This document shows positions 25,833-35,954 of a DNA stretch of 35,954 nt, piece after piece (positions within the stretch are counted from its first letter, which is position 1; each line of letters starts with the position of its first letter). The notes beneath the pieces are model-generated. The model saw nothing but the letters and a program-made list of their open reading frames with translations. It was not told the DNA's origin and ran no database searches. A program made the translations under genes and the position numbers. The stretch is from Verrucomicrobiota bacterium (GTDB lineage: Bacteria > Verrucomicrobiota > Verrucomicrobiia > Limisphaerales > CAIMTB01), in contig CAUJJW010000183.1 of assembly GCA_963205105.1 (NCBI GenBank), forward strand, positions 1 through 35,954. The letters are read 5' to 3'.

Positions 25833-27064
25833 CTAGCGGGGTGCCGGGCTCGGCGGCAAGGCGCGAGAGGACCCCACCCCGTGCAGCGCCAACACGCCCA
25901 ACGACAAGACCAGCAGAAACACCGGGATCAACTCGATGGACGTGCGACGAGCCAGCACACCGGCCAGGGCAGGGACCAGGGCTGCGCCCAGGCCGGCGAT
26001 TCCGATCTGCATGCCGATGGTGTTTGCCTCGTGACGGCGTCCCACCCGCGCCCTCGTTCCCGACACCAAACCGGGGAACACGGGAGCAATGGCGAACCCG
26101 AGAATGACCACTCCCAGGAGGCTGGACCCGGGCGTGGGATTCCAAGCCAGGAGCGCAGAACCCGCCGTTGCCCCCACCAGGCAGGTCCGGATCAAGGCGT
26201 CGCCACCCAACCGTCGGGAGAACAGGCCGGCCAGGATGCGTCCCACGGTGAAGGTGGCCCAGTAACCTCCGGTCCAGAAGCCGGCGGTGGGGGCGCTTAT
26301 ACCGCGGGATTCGGTGAGCAGGGTGTACGTCCAGTAGCCCAGCGTGGCCTCGATGCCGGTGTAGACGAGGAACAGGGTCAGACTCATCCAGACGCGGGGA
26401 CTGGCGAGGGTTTCCTTGAATGATGCGGCGGGCTCTTGGATGGGCTGGGGACTCTGAGCCTGGGTGGGATCGTGAGGGGAGGGCGGCCGGATCGGTGACT
26501 GCCATCGGGACGCGGTGAGCGCGAAATAAGCTCCTAGGGCGATCTGGGCGGCGCCCACCGCCACGTAACCCCAGCGCCAGCTGTGGAATCGTTCGAGCCC
26601 CATGGTCATGATGAAGGGACCCAGGGTGATCCCGACGCCCCAGCTGGCATGGAGCCATTGCATCAGGCGCTCGCCGAAGTGGGCGGCGACGAATGTGTTT
26701 AGTCCACCGTCGATGGCTCCGGCTCCCAGGCCGGCCAACAAGCCGAGAACGACCATCATCCACCAGGCCGGAACCAGCGTGTAGCCGATCAACCCTAGGC
26801 CGGTAGCGGCGCAGCTCACCGCGAGCAACCGCCCGACTCCGAGGCGGCTGATGGCGTAGCCGCTGCCGAAACTGGAGACAAGATAACCGGCGTTGACGGC
26901 GACAAGCAGCGCTCCCAGGGCGTCGAGGGGAAGCCCAAAGCCATCGCGGATGGACGGCCAGGCAACCCCCAGCAACCCATCGGGAAGGCCGAGCGAGATG
27001 AAGGCAATGAAGGCGAGAACGATGAGGCCGGCCGCGGCGTGCAACCGGGCACCTTTCCCGTCGC

Positions 27065-27068
<4 letters not shown>
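25833..27068 (-). CDS. MFS transporter
   Basis: 411 aa, about 12 hydrophobic segments with a charged, Pro-rich loop in the middle (about 190-225), the typical 6+6 layout of major facilitator proteins. The N-terminal half has [19 protein letters not shown] and [17 protein letters not shown], resembling the FucP/YbjJ-like group of sugar or drug transporters. The second half has [15 protein letters not shown] and [19 protein letters not shown]. Its start codon overlaps the stop of carB by 4 bp (ATGA), so it is translationally coupled to a pyrimidine/arginine synthesis gene. The substrate cannot be assigned from sequence. The tRNA-Val gene follows 29 bp downstream. Confidence 0.9.
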
Positions 27069-28570
<1,502 letters not shown>

Positions 28571-28605
28571 CGCGCGCCCATTGAGCCGGGAGATGAGCCA
28601 ATTGA

Positions 28606-28625
28606 GAACGCGAAATTTCGGGTTC
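28606..28625. promoter_or_regulatory. 20-bp near-palindrome in the carB / sugar-kinase divergent gap
   Basis: GAACGCGAAATTTCGGGTTC is a palindrome with one mismatched pair around a perfect CGAAATTTCG core. It sits 36 bp upstream of carB and 113 bp upstream of the divergent sugar kinase gene, a typical place for an operator serving one or both genes. No binding protein can be named. Confidence 0.4.
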
Positions 28626-28737
28626 CTGAGGATCGCGGAAAACTCGTTGTCTCCGGTGGAGGGGCTGTTCCACGCTTCCCGCCGTCGCCTGCCGGTCCCG
28701 GTGGGCTCCACACCCGAACGGAACTCCAAGCCCTTAC

Positions 28738-29850
28738 ATGCCCATGGCCACCCTGGATCTCTCCCTCAAACCCGCCGGCTCGACCCGCTGGGACATGATT
28801 GCGTTGGGCGAAATCATGCTCCGACTGGACCCCGGCGACACCCGTGTGCGTGTCGCTCGGGAATTCCAGGTTTGGGAAGGGGGGGGTGAATACAATGTGG
28901 CCCGGGGTCTGCGCCGTTGTTTCGGCATGAAGACCGCCGTGTGTACGGCGTTCGCCGACAACGATGTAGGCCGGTTGCTGGAGGACTTCGTGCTGCAAGG
29001 CGGCGTGGCCACCGATCACGTGCTTTGGCGCCCTTTCGATGGCGTCGGCCGGACGGTCCGCAATGGGTTGAATTTCACTGAGCGCGGTTTCGGGGTACGG
29101 GGGGCGGTCGGAATTCCGGACCGCGGCCATACCGCGGCAAGCCAGCTCAAGCCGGGCGATTTCGATTGGGACACGATTTTTGGCAAGGAAGGCTGCCGCT
29201 GGTTGCACACGGGCGGCATTTTTGCGGCGCTCAGCACCACCACGGCGGACCTGGTGATCGAGGCGGTGCAGGCTGCCAAACGGCACGGAGTGGTGGTCAG
29301 CTACGACCTCAACTACCGGCCAAGCCTATGGAAGAGCATTGGCGGGCAGGCGAAAGCGCAGGAGGTCAACCGCCGGATCGCGCCCTTCATCGATGTGATG
29401 ATCGGCAATGAGGAAGACTTCACGGCGGCACTGGGCTTCAAGGTGGAAGGCGCCGACGAGCACCTGCTGCACCTGGATGTTTCCGCGTTCAAAGCGATGA
29501 TCGAAACCGCCGTGCGCACCTACCCGAACTTCAAGGTGGCGGCCACCACGCTGCGGGCCGCCAAGACGGCCACAGTCAATGACTGGGGCGCGATCTGCTG
29601 GGCGGGAGGACAGTTTCACGCGTCGCGGACCTATCCGGACCTGGAGATTTTCGACCGGGTGGGCGGGGGGGACAGCTTCGCGAGCGGTCTGGTGTATGGG
29701 CTGATGACCTCCGGGGATCCGCAGAAAGCGGTGGATTACGGTGCCGCGCACGGGGCGATCGCGATGACCACGCCAGGCGACACGTCGATGGCGTCTCAGA
29801 AGGAAGTGGAATCGGTGATGAAGGGTGCAGGCGCCCGGGTTCAGCGCTGA
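28738..29850 (+). CDS. PfkB-family sugar kinase, likely 2-keto-3-deoxygluconate kinase
   Basis: 370 aa. The N-terminus has the ribokinase-type opening [14 protein letters not shown] and [17 protein letters not shown] (substrate side); [10 protein letters not shown] and [10 protein letters not shown] fit the 2-keto-3-deoxygluconate kinase branch of the PfkB family; [11 protein letters not shown] follows. The catalytic loop is GGGDSFASG with the general base D312. Such kinases phosphorylate KDG in uronate/Entner-Doudoroff-type catabolism. The start may be the ATG at 28738 or the one at 28744. It is divergent from carB and followed 1 bp later by the gamma-glutamyltransferase gene, so the two are probably co-transcribed although functionally unrelated. 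The exact substrate is inferred. Confidence 0.88.
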   Translation: MPMATLDLSLKPAGSTRWDMIALGEIMLRLDPGDTRVRVAREFQVWEGGGEYNVARGLRRCFGMKTAVCTAFADNDVGRLLEDFVLQGGVATDHVLWRPFDGVGRTVRNGLNFTERGFGVRGAVGIPDRGHTAASQLKPGDFDWDTIFGKEGCRWLHTGGIFAALSTTTADLVIEAVQAAKRHGVVVSYDLNYRPSLWKSIGGQAKAQEVNRRIAPFIDVMIGNEEDFTAALGFKVEGADEHLLHLDVSAFKAMIETAVRTYPNFKVAATTLRAAKTATVNDWGAICWAGGQFHASRTYPDLEIFDRVGGGDSFASGLVYGLMTSGDPQKAVDYGAAHGAIAMTTPGDTSMASQKEVESVMKGAGARVQR

Positions 29851-29851
29851 C

Positions 29852-31525
29852 ATGAGGCCATCGTTCATCGCCTCGGTGCTGCTGGTCGCCCTCGGGCTGG
29901 GCAGTCCCGTGTCCAGCCGCGAGATCGCGGTGGCCACCGTTCATCCGCTGGCGACTCAGGCCGGGCTGGATGCCTATCGGCGCGGTGGCAACGCGGTCGA
30001 TGCCGCGGTGGCAGCGGCGCTCACCTTGGGGGTGGTGGATGGGCAGAACTCCGGCATTGGCGGTGGTTGCCTGGCGCTGGTGCGACTGGCCGACGGCAAG
30101 TGGATCGCGCTCGACGGTCGCGAAGCCGCGCCCGGGGCGGCCACGCGCGACATGTTTGTTCGGGACGGGGAAGCGGTTCCCGAGCTCAGCCAGGAAGGTC
30201 CGTTGGCGATCGGTGTGCCCGGTGAACTGGCGGCGCTGGACTGGCTTTCCCGGCATCACGGCAAGCGTCCGCTGCGAGAAGCCCTGCTCGCTGCGGCGCA
30301 ACTGGCCGAGGAGGGTTTTGCTGTCAGTGCCGATTGGGCCGGACGTCTGCGCGGTGAAGCGGACCTCGTGAAGCGACATGCTGAGGCGGCGTCCATTTTT
30401 TTGCGTCCGGACGGAAGCCCTCTGGCCGCCGGGGAGACGCTGCGTCAGCCCGATCTGGCCCTCAGTTACCGGGCCTTGGCCGAGAAAGGTGCACGCTGGT
30501 TTTACCGCGGCGCTTTCGCGGAGCGGGCCGAGGCCTGGATGCGTCAGAACGGAGGGCTGCTCCGGAAGTCGGATTTCAGCAGGTACCGGGTGAAGCTTCG
30601 TGAACCGGTGTTTGCGCGTTACCGCGACTGCGAGGTGGTGGGGTTTCCACCGCCCAGTTCCGGGGGGATTCATGTGGCGCAGATTCTCCACGCGCTGGCT
30701 GGCTTCGATGCGAAGGCGTTGGGGGCGGGTTCCGCCGATTTGGCGCATGTGACTGCGGAAGCGATGAAACGTGCCTTCGCGGATCGCGCCTACTGGCTGG
30801 GGGATTCGGATCATGCACGGGTTCCGCGGGGTCTGACCGATCCGGACTACGCCGGGCGTTGGGCTTCCGAGATTCGAATGGACGCGGCAACGCCCGTTGC
30901 CGGCCACGGGACACCTCCGGGCGCCTGGACGGACCACTTGGGCCGGCACACGACCCACCTTTCGACCGCCGATTCCGACGGTAACTGGGTGGCGCTGACC
31001 GCGACGGTGAACACCACGTTCGGGAGCAAGGTGGTCATTCCCGGCACCGGGATTGTGCTGAACAACGAAATGGACGATTTCTCAGCCCAGCCCGGCCGCA
31101 CGAATTTTTTCGGTCTGGTGGGTGCGGAAGCCAACGCGGTCGCGCCGGGGAAGCGGCCGCTGTCGAGCATGAGCCCGACGGTGGTGGTTCGAGACGGCGA
31201 GCCGATTCTGGCGGTCGGCGCCGCCGGCGGTCCTACGATCATCTCGCAGACCGTGTTGGCGGTGATCCAGGTGGTGGACTTTGGCCGGACACCCGGCGAA
31301 GCCCTGGCTCAGCCGCGACTGCATCAGCAGTGGAAACCGGATGAAGTGGTGGTCGAACGCAGCTGGGGGCCGGACGTGGTGGATTCCCTGAGGCAGCGCG
31401 GCCATTCCGTGCGCGAAGTCAACCGGCTGGGAGCGGCCCAGGCAGTGGGCCGGGTTGGGCCCAACCTGGAGGCAGCCTCGGATCCTCGTTTGCAGGGTCA
31501 CGGCGCCGTCTGGCGCGGGGATTGA
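29852..31525 (+). CDS. ggt: Gamma-glutamyltransferase
   Basis: 557 aa. The ATG at 29852 directly follows the kinase stop and gives a short signal peptide (FIASVLLVALGLGSPVSS), so the enzyme is probably periplasmic. N-terminal GGT features are GGNAVDAAVAAALTLGVV and NSGIGGGCLALVR. The autoprocessing site is HTTHLSTADSDGN, with the nucleophile of the small subunit at Thr367 (first T of TTH). Downstream are NTTFGS, LNNEMDDFSA and GAAGGPTIIS, matching the substrate-binding regions. GGT is an N-terminal-nucleophile hydrolase that cleaves gamma-glutamyl bonds such as in glutathione. Length fits the family. It ends 12 bp from the convergent cyclophilin gene, and no terminator is evident between them. 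Confidence 0.95.
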   Translation: MRPSFIASVLLVALGLGSPVSSREIAVATVHPLATQAGLDAYRRGGNAVDAAVAAALTLGVVDGQNSGIGGGCLALVRLADGKWIALDGREAAPGAATRDMFVRDGEAVPELSQEGPLAIGVPGELAALDWLSRHHGKRPLREALLAAAQLAEEGFAVSADWAGRLRGEADLVKRHAEAASIFLRPDGSPLAAGETLRQPDLALSYRALAEKGARWFYRGAFAERAEAWMRQNGGLLRKSDFSRYRVKLREPVFARYRDCEVVGFPPPSSGGIHVAQILHALAGFDAKALGAGSADLAHVTAEAMKRAFADRAYWLGDSDHARVPRGLTDPDYAGRWASEIRMDAATPVAGHGTPPGAWTDHLGRHTTHLSTADSDGNWVALTATVNTTFGSKVVIPGTGIVLNNEMDDFSAQPGRTNFFGLVGAEANAVAPGKRPLSSMSPTVVVRDGEPILAVGAAGGPTIISQTVLAVIQVVDFGRTPGEALAQPRLHQQWKPDEVVVERSWGPDVVDSLRQRGHSVREVNRLGAAQAVGRVGPNLEAASDPRLQGHGAVWRGD

Positions 31526-31537
31526 GACCGCTTTCGG

Positions 31538-32479
31538 CTAAGGTTCGATTCCGCCGTCGAGCACCCGGAAGAACAGTCGCGGCAAACCCTTCAACGAGGT
31601 CGCGTTCAGATTCGTGGGCCAACTGCGGAACGTCTGGGAAGACCATGTTCGCAGATCCGAGCCGAAGAAGGCGTGTTGGTGGTGGTTCGTTCGCGATTGC
31701 ATCAGCAGATTCAGGGCGGTCGGGGTGTCCTGCAACGCGATGGGAACCACTCCAACGTCGGGAAGCGGCGGAACAACCGCAGCCGCATCGAATGCCTGAG
31801 CGGCAGCGCCATTCCGAAGCACCCGCACCTCCTGGATGACCACGGGCGTCGTGGGGCGATCGTTGGCGTCCCGGGGCACCTGACTGATTCGGTGAACGAT
31901 CTCCATGCCTTCAACGACCTCTCCAAACACCGAGTGTTTGTCGTCGAGCCACGGTGTGTTGGTCACCGTCACGAAGAACTGACTGCCATTGGAACCCCGG
32001 GCCGGGTTGGGAGCGTTCGTCCCGGAGTTGGCCATCGAAAGAATGCCCGCCTTGGAGTGGCGCAGGGTCGGGTGAAACTCATTGGCAAACATGTAGCCCG
32101 GTCCGTCGGTCCCTTCGCCATTCGGGGAGCCGGCCTGGACCATGAAGTCGTCGATCACCCGGTGGAATGGAATGCCGGCATAGAAAGGGCGCCGGACCAC
32201 CTTGGCGGTTTTGAAATCGACCCAATCCCGGGTGCCTTCGGCGAGTGAGACGAAACTCGCCACGGTCCGGGGCACCTTGGTGAATTCCAGCCGACACCAG
32301 AATTCCCCCGGGGTGGTGATGAAACCGGCAAACAAACCCGCGGCGACGGGCGCCGCGCAGGCGATGCGCGGGTGGGTGATTCCCGCCAGGGCGAGAACCC
32401 AGGCAACAAGACGTCCCAGCGTGCGCATTCGGAACCGGTTCTCCCAACGGGAGGTAGGGACAGGGATGGGCTGCTTCAT
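31538..32479 (-). CDS. Secreted cyclophilin-type peptidyl-prolyl isomerase with extra C-terminal module
   Basis: 313 aa. A signal peptide is present (RLVAWVLALAGITHPRIACA); the ATG at 32479 overlaps the phosphatase stop (ATGA), while the ATG at residue 18 would give a shorter signal. The cyclophilin domain at about 52-225 shows ASFVSLAEGT, FYAGIPFHRVIDDFMVQAG, LSMANSGTNAPN, GSNGSQFFVTVTNTPWLD, HSVFGEVVEGMEIV. The Arg of FHRV and the QFF and W positions of the active site are present. The last ~60 residues (FFGSDLRTWSSQTF to RLFFRVLDGG) match the terminal module of the two WGPF-repeat proteins, so this PPIase may share their route or location. Third gene of the antiporter-phosphatase-cyclophilin operon. 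Confidence 0.92.
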   Translation of the reverse strand: MKQPIPVPTSRWENRFRMRTLGRLVAWVLALAGITHPRIACAAPVAAGLFAGFITTPGEFWCRLEFTKVPRTVASFVSLAEGTRDWVDFKTAKVVRRPFYAGIPFHRVIDDFMVQAGSPNGEGTDGPGYMFANEFHPTLRHSKAGILSMANSGTNAPNPARGSNGSQFFVTVTNTPWLDDKHSVFGEVVEGMEIVHRISQVPRDANDRPTTPVVIQEVRVLRNGAAAQAFDAAAVVPPLPDVGVVPIALQDTPTALNLLMQSRTNHHQHAFFGSDLRTWSSQTFRSWPTNLNATSLKGLPRLFFRVLDGGIEP

Positions 32480-33306
32480 GGTTTCGTCGTGGCATTCATC
32501 CGGTGCAGGGTTCGTTGGAGCTGCGGCGCGCTGACCACAATCTCATAGGTCTGCTCGCTGTCCACCGCCCGACGCCAGAAGGTCCCACCCGCCCGCTGGA
32601 GGATGAGGCCACCCGCCGCAATGTCCCATAGCCGGACGCCGGTTTCGACGTAGGCATCAAACCGGCCGGTGGCGACGTAGGCGAAGGACAGCGCGGCCGA
32701 TCCCGTGATGCGGATCTTCCGCACGCGATGGATGAGCTGCTGAAACACTGGCAGCATCCGGTCGAGAGTGTGACGGTGTTTGGCGAAACCCAGGGCAACC
32801 ACCGCTTCGGCGAGCTTGCTGCGGGAGGCCACCTCGATTTTTTTCCCGTTCAACAGGGCAGGGCCATCCTCCGTCGCGGACCACAGCTCGTCGGTGAACG
32901 GGTCGTAGATCACGCCCAGCACGGTTTGGAACCCGTCCTGATAGGAGAGATCCGTGGGTTTCTTGGCCTCGTCGGAAAGGCACTGAAGGGCAATGGAAAC
33001 GCAGGCGTGGGGGATGCCGTAGGTGAAGTTCACCGTGCCATCGATGGGATCGATGACCCAACGCAGGGGCGCATGGGAGTGGCCGGAGGATCCCTCCTCA
33101 CCGAGGATCGAGGCCTCGGGAAGGGCCTTGTGGAGAATCTTTTCGATGAGGCGCTGGCAGCGCACGTCGAGTTCGAGCTTGATGTCGTGCTGGGTGGCTT
33201 CGTTGATGCGCTTGGTCTGGCGAAGATTTTTGCGCATCAGTGCGCCGGCTTCGCGCGCGGCGCGAGACGCTTCGGCGACGAGGGTTCGGATGGGATAGGA
33301 TTTCAC
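32476..33306 (-). CDS. Inositol-monophosphatase-family protein
   Basis: 276 aa from a GTG at 33306, 22 bp after the antiporter stop; the open frame upstream lies inside the antiporter gene and was rejected. Metal-binding motifs are LGEEGSSG (E70, E71), WVIDPIDGTVNF (D86, D89) and the C-terminal WDIAAGGLILQRAGG (D228). These fit the Mg-dependent, Li-sensitive phosphatase family (SuhB, CysQ, HisN, IMPase). The exact substrate (inositol phosphate, PAP or histidinol phosphate) cannot be told. Its stop codon overlaps the cyclophilin start. No Shine-Dalgarno sequence is visible before the GTG. Confidence 0.88.
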   Translation of the reverse strand: MKSYPIRTLVAEASRAAREAGALMRKNLRQTKRINEATQHDIKLELDVRCQRLIEKILHKALPEASILGEEGSSGHSHAPLRWVIDPIDGTVNFTYGIPHACVSIALQCLSDEAKKPTDLSYQDGFQTVLGVIYDPFTDELWSATEDGPALLNGKKIEVASRSKLAEAVVALGFAKHRHTLDRMLPVFQQLIHRVRKIRITGSAALSFAYVATGRFDAYVETGVRLWDIAAGGLILQRAGGTFWRRAVDSEQTYEIVVSAPQLQRTLHRMNATTKP

Positions 33307-33328
33307 GAGAATGTTGGGGGAGGGCAGG

Positions 33329-35047
33329 TCAGGGGATGACCTCGACCCGCTGTTGCAGCCGGCTTTCGAGTTCCGCGAGCTTTTGGGAAATGAGCTGGTT
33401 GTCGGACGCCTCAATCACTGCCAGCAACTGATCGGCATCGTGGAGTCGGGAAACATAGACGTAGGACGCCCCAGCCTGCTTGAGCAACGGCACCTCGGAA
33501 AGCACCTCGGCGTGGGCCACCAGGCAGGCCTCCGGGTTCAGCCGGTGCACGAGTTGCACCAGGCGCAGGTTGGTGATGCCGCGGAGGATCGAGTTGGGCA
33601 GGGTGCACAGGATCAGGCGGGCGGAACGCAAACCCGCGTGTTCCAAAGTGTCCCGTTGCGAGATGTCACCCCAGATCGCACGGACACCCCGGTGCACCAG
33701 CTTCCGGTGGACCTCCGGATTGAAATCGATGACCGCCAAACGGGGCAGCAGCGAGGGATTCCGGCGCGTGATCTCCTCGAGCAACGAACTGGCCGTCCAC
33801 GAAAAGCCCAGAAAGAACAGATCCGGCGCTTGGGCCGGCTTGCCGTCGTCGCTGGCTTGGACCGGGCGATCGCGAATGCCGAGGCGAATCAACCAGGGCT
33901 CAACAGCGAGGAACACCACATCGGACTTCCCGATGGCATAGCTGCTGGCGATGGCCAGGAAGAAGAACGCGTAGACCACCGGAGCGAAGACTTCCTTGCC
34001 GATATGCCCGCTGGCGGCGCCAAGGCTGACCAGCACCAAGGCAAACTCGCTCAGCGGCATGAGGTTGAGGCTGGTCAGGAAACTGACCCGATTTCCCATG
34101 CCCATGAGCCGAAGCGGCACCATCACGGTGAGAAACCGGCTCACCACCACAAAGCCGCAGAGCAGGACAGCCAGACGGATCGGCTCCCATTGCGGCGCGG
34201 GAACGGCAAGCCCCAGGCCCACGAAAAAGAGCGTCACGAAAAAGTCGCGCAAACTGGTGACCTTCGCCGCCACATCAAGATGGTAAGGGTAGGTGGAGAT
34301 TGAAACCCCTGCGACCAAGGCACCCATTTCGCGCGACAACCCCAACGCATGGGCCAACGCCGCGATGATGAAACACCAGGCCAGTGCCCCGACCACGACC
34401 AATTCCGGGAGGGTGGCCACCCGATGGAAGAGCGGAGGAAGCACGTACTTGCTGATGCCCAGCGCGGTGCCAATGAGCAGGGCAATCTTCAGAAAGGTGG
34501 CGACCACCACCATGACCGAAGGGTTCGAAAGAGCCGGCTGAACACCGAGGAACACAATCAGCGCGACGTCCTGAATCACCGAAATACCGATCGAAAGGCG
34601 CCCGGCAAGGGTGTCCAGTTCACGGCGATCGGTCAAAATCTTGACCGCGATCACCGTCGAACTGACGAACGCTCCGACCGCGAGATACAGGGCTTCGAAC
34701 TTGCCGGAACCCAGGGGCCTGCCGGCCAGCACAAACACTCCGATGCCGAGCACCACGGTTCCCAGGATCTGAACCAGCGCCGTGGTAAAAATGGCCCGGC
34801 CTGCCCCCAAAACGCGTTTGAGATCGATTTCGAGCCCGATCAAAAACAGCAGCAGAATCAAACCAATCGATGCAATGGACTCGATCGAGTCCGGATGCGT
34901 GACCATCCCAATACCCGAAGGCCCGATGACGTAGCCAGCGATCAGGTAGGCGACCAGGGCCGGTTGACGCAGAACATGGGCAACGACGCCGAATAACCAG
35001 GCGGCGACGACGCAAACGGCGATATCGGTCAGAGTCCCGTGCTCCAA
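33329..35047 (-). CDS. CPA2 cation:proton antiporter with degenerate TrkA-N domain
   Basis: 572 aa. Residues about 1-395 carry about 12 membrane segments of the CPA2 Na+/K+:H+ exchanger fold (YLIAGYVIGPSGIG, LLLFLIGLEIDLKRV, SIGISVIQDVALIVFLG, FFVTLFFVGLGLAVPAP). A TrkA-N-like Rossmann domain follows at about 409-530 (AVIDFNPEVHRKLVHRG, AIWGDISQRDTLEHAGL). The usual GxGxxG nucleotide loop is altered to GFSWTASS. The family includes KefB/KefC/YbaL exchangers gated by cytosolic nucleotide-binding domains. It is the first gene of a three-gene minus-strand operon. The 104-bp gap to the divergent rhodanese-YceI gene should hold the promoter, but I cannot place its boxes. Confidence 0.92.
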   Translation of the reverse strand: MEHGTLTDIAVCVVAAWLFGVVAHVLRQPALVAYLIAGYVIGPSGIGMVTHPDSIESIASIGLILLLFLIGLEIDLKRVLGAGRAIFTTALVQILGTVVLGIGVFVLAGRPLGSGKFEALYLAVGAFVSSTVIAVKILTDRRELDTLAGRLSIGISVIQDVALIVFLGVQPALSNPSVMVVVATFLKIALLIGTALGISKYVLPPLFHRVATLPELVVVGALAWCFIIAALAHALGLSREMGALVAGVSISTYPYHLDVAAKVTSLRDFFVTLFFVGLGLAVPAPQWEPIRLAVLLCGFVVVSRFLTVMVPLRLMGMGNRVSFLTSLNLMPLSEFALVLVSLGAASGHIGKEVFAPVVYAFFFLAIASSYAIGKSDVVFLAVEPWLIRLGIRDRPVQASDDGKPAQAPDLFFLGFSWTASSLLEEITRRNPSLLPRLAVIDFNPEVHRKLVHRGVRAIWGDISQRDTLEHAGLRSARLILCTLPNSILRGITNLRLVQLVHRLNPEACLVAHAEVLSEVPLLKQAGASYVYVSRLHDADQLLAVIEASDNQLISQKLAELESRLQQRVEVIP

Positions 35048-35151
35048 GCGGGCGAGAGCCTAACCGGCGGCCGGCGTATGGCCAAAGGAATCTCTCCATC
35101 AACACCATCCGGGCATTGCGCCAGGCTCCACTTCCTCAACACCATTGCCGT

Positions 35152-35954
35152 ATGAGCGTCATCAACTCGGGTCAACTTCGCGACCTTCGTGCCGCCCAAC
35201 CAACCTCAGTTCTCCTGGACGTCCGTATCCCAGAGGATTTTGAAGCGAGCCACATCGCCGGCGCCCGGAACGCCTGCGTCTTCCTGATGTCCTTCCTCGA
35301 TGACGTCCGGGCCATGGTGACGGATCCAGGGACTCCGATCGTAGTGTATGGCGCGGACAACCAGAGCATGGAGTCTGCCGATGCGGCGCGGCGTCTCACC
35401 GCGGCGGGTTTCCGTTCCGTCCACCAATTCGCGGGCGGATTGGCAGCATGGAAATCCGACGGGCTCCCCACCGGGGGCGACGGCCGGAAACCGGAGCTTC
35501 CTATCCTTAACGGCATCAAGCCGATAGACCTTTCCGAAACCCGGGTGGAGTGGACAGGCCGGAACCTGCTGAACAAGCATATGGGAACCCTGCCGGTGAA
35601 GCGGGGAAGCCTCACCTTTGCCGAAGGTTGGCTTTCCTCGGGCGAGTTCATCCTCGATATGACTGCCATGACCTGCACCGACATCGGCGATTCCGGCTTG
35701 AACGCGATGCTGATACGGCATCTGCAGAGTGATGATTTCTTCGCGGTGGATCAGCACCCGGAAGCCCGAATGGTGCTTCGGAAGTGTTCTCCGCTCCCCA
35801 ATGGGCGTCCCGGCCATCCCAACCTCCAAATGCTCGGTGATCTGACGGTGCGCGGCGTGACCCGGGAAATCTCGATGGTCGCAGTCGCTGGACGGACACC
35901 GGAGGGCAGGGTGGGAGTCCAGTGTGTCTTCTGGTTTGATCGAACCGAGTTCGG
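35152..35954 (+). CDS. Rhodanese-YceI fusion protein, cut by the right edge
   Basis: The frame is open from the ATG at 35152 to the end of the window (267 codons). Residues 1-105 form a rhodanese-like domain (VLLDVRIPEDFEASHIAGA, FAGGLAAWKSDGLPTGG), but the catalytic loop reads VVYGADNQSMES: the active-site Cys is Gly67. Residues about 122 to the edge look like a YceI/lipocalin-like domain (VKRGSLTFAEGWLSSGEF, FDVEKHP-like FAVDQHPEARMVL, LTVRGVTREI). YceI domains bind isoprenoid-type lipids; rhodanese domains move sulfur, but this one probably lacks that activity. There is no signal peptide at the start, so it is probably cytosolic. Divergent from the antiporter. Confidence 0.88.
   Translation, partial: MSVINSGQLRDLRAAQPTSVLLDVRIPEDFEASHIAGARNACVFLMSFLDDVRAMVTDPGTPIVVYGADNQSMESADAARRLTAAGFRSVHQFAGGLAAWKSDGLPTGGDGRKPELPILNGIKPIDLSETRVEWTGRNLLNKHMGTLPVKRGSLTFAEGWLSSGEFILDMTAMTCTDIGDSGLNAMLIRHLQSDDFFAVDQHPEARMVLRKCSPLPNGRPGHPNLQMLGDLTVRGVTREISMVAVAGRTPEGRVGVQCVFWFDRTEF

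Noticed and set aside
31526..31537. Terminator between the convergent ggt and cyclophilin genes
   Set aside because: The gap is 12 bp and no stem plus T-run is visible around it.

Overview
The window is a GC-rich bacterial chromosome segment that looks like Verrucomicrobiota, probably the Limisphaerales/Pedosphaerales side. The evidence is inferential: very large secreted proteins built from LamG, PA14, cadherin-like and HAF modules, secreted proteins ending in a short module with an S-x-[DN]-L-x-x-W core and a terminal FYR/FFR motif, a two-component propeller sensor, very few Shine-Dalgarno sequences, and a GIY-YIG gene flanked by direct repeats. No rRNA gene or taxonomic marker is present, so the assignment is tentative.

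Region 1 (1-23480, all minus strand; read from 23480 down to 1). An almost continuous gene train starts with a site-2 protease with CBS domains, a propeller-type sensor histidine kinase and a NarL/LuxR response regulator, joined by overlaps of 16 and 4 bp. After a 170-bp gap holding a perfect 10-bp inverted repeat come a stand-alone receiver protein, a parvulin-type lipoprotein, a 642-aa secreted protein (each joined to the next by a 4-bp overlap), a giant 3473-aa secreted protein, two secreted proteins carrying a repeated WGPF module, and a P-domain protein cut by the left edge. The layout suggests a signal-controlled export locus: sensor and regulator, then a periplasmic folding helper, then a giant extracellular protein with accessory secreted proteins. 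The last ~1200 residues of the giant protein are mainly helical with a beta tail and faintly resemble the rear part of Tc-toxin A subunits. This is the most promising candidate for an undescribed system.

Region 2 (23479-25803) is an islet of unlike genes: a shortened MazF/PemK-like gene on the plus strand, a 394-bp non-coding stretch, a secreted protein made of three ~90-aa repeats and followed by a good intrinsic terminator, then a small GIY-YIG nuclease gene between two perfect 56-bp direct repeats. The second repeat abuts the 3' end of a tRNA-Val(UAC) gene.

Region 3 (25833-35954) is mostly housekeeping and metabolism. On the minus strand are an MFS transporter coupled to a carB gene holding only the N-terminal half of carbamoyl-phosphate synthase. 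Divergent from carB are a KDG-kinase-like sugar kinase and a gamma-glutamyltransferase (plus strand). Convergent to those is a minus-strand operon of a CPA2 antiporter, an inositol-monophosphatase-family protein and a secreted cyclophilin. A plus-strand rhodanese-YceI fusion, lacking the rhodanese cysteine, runs off the right edge.
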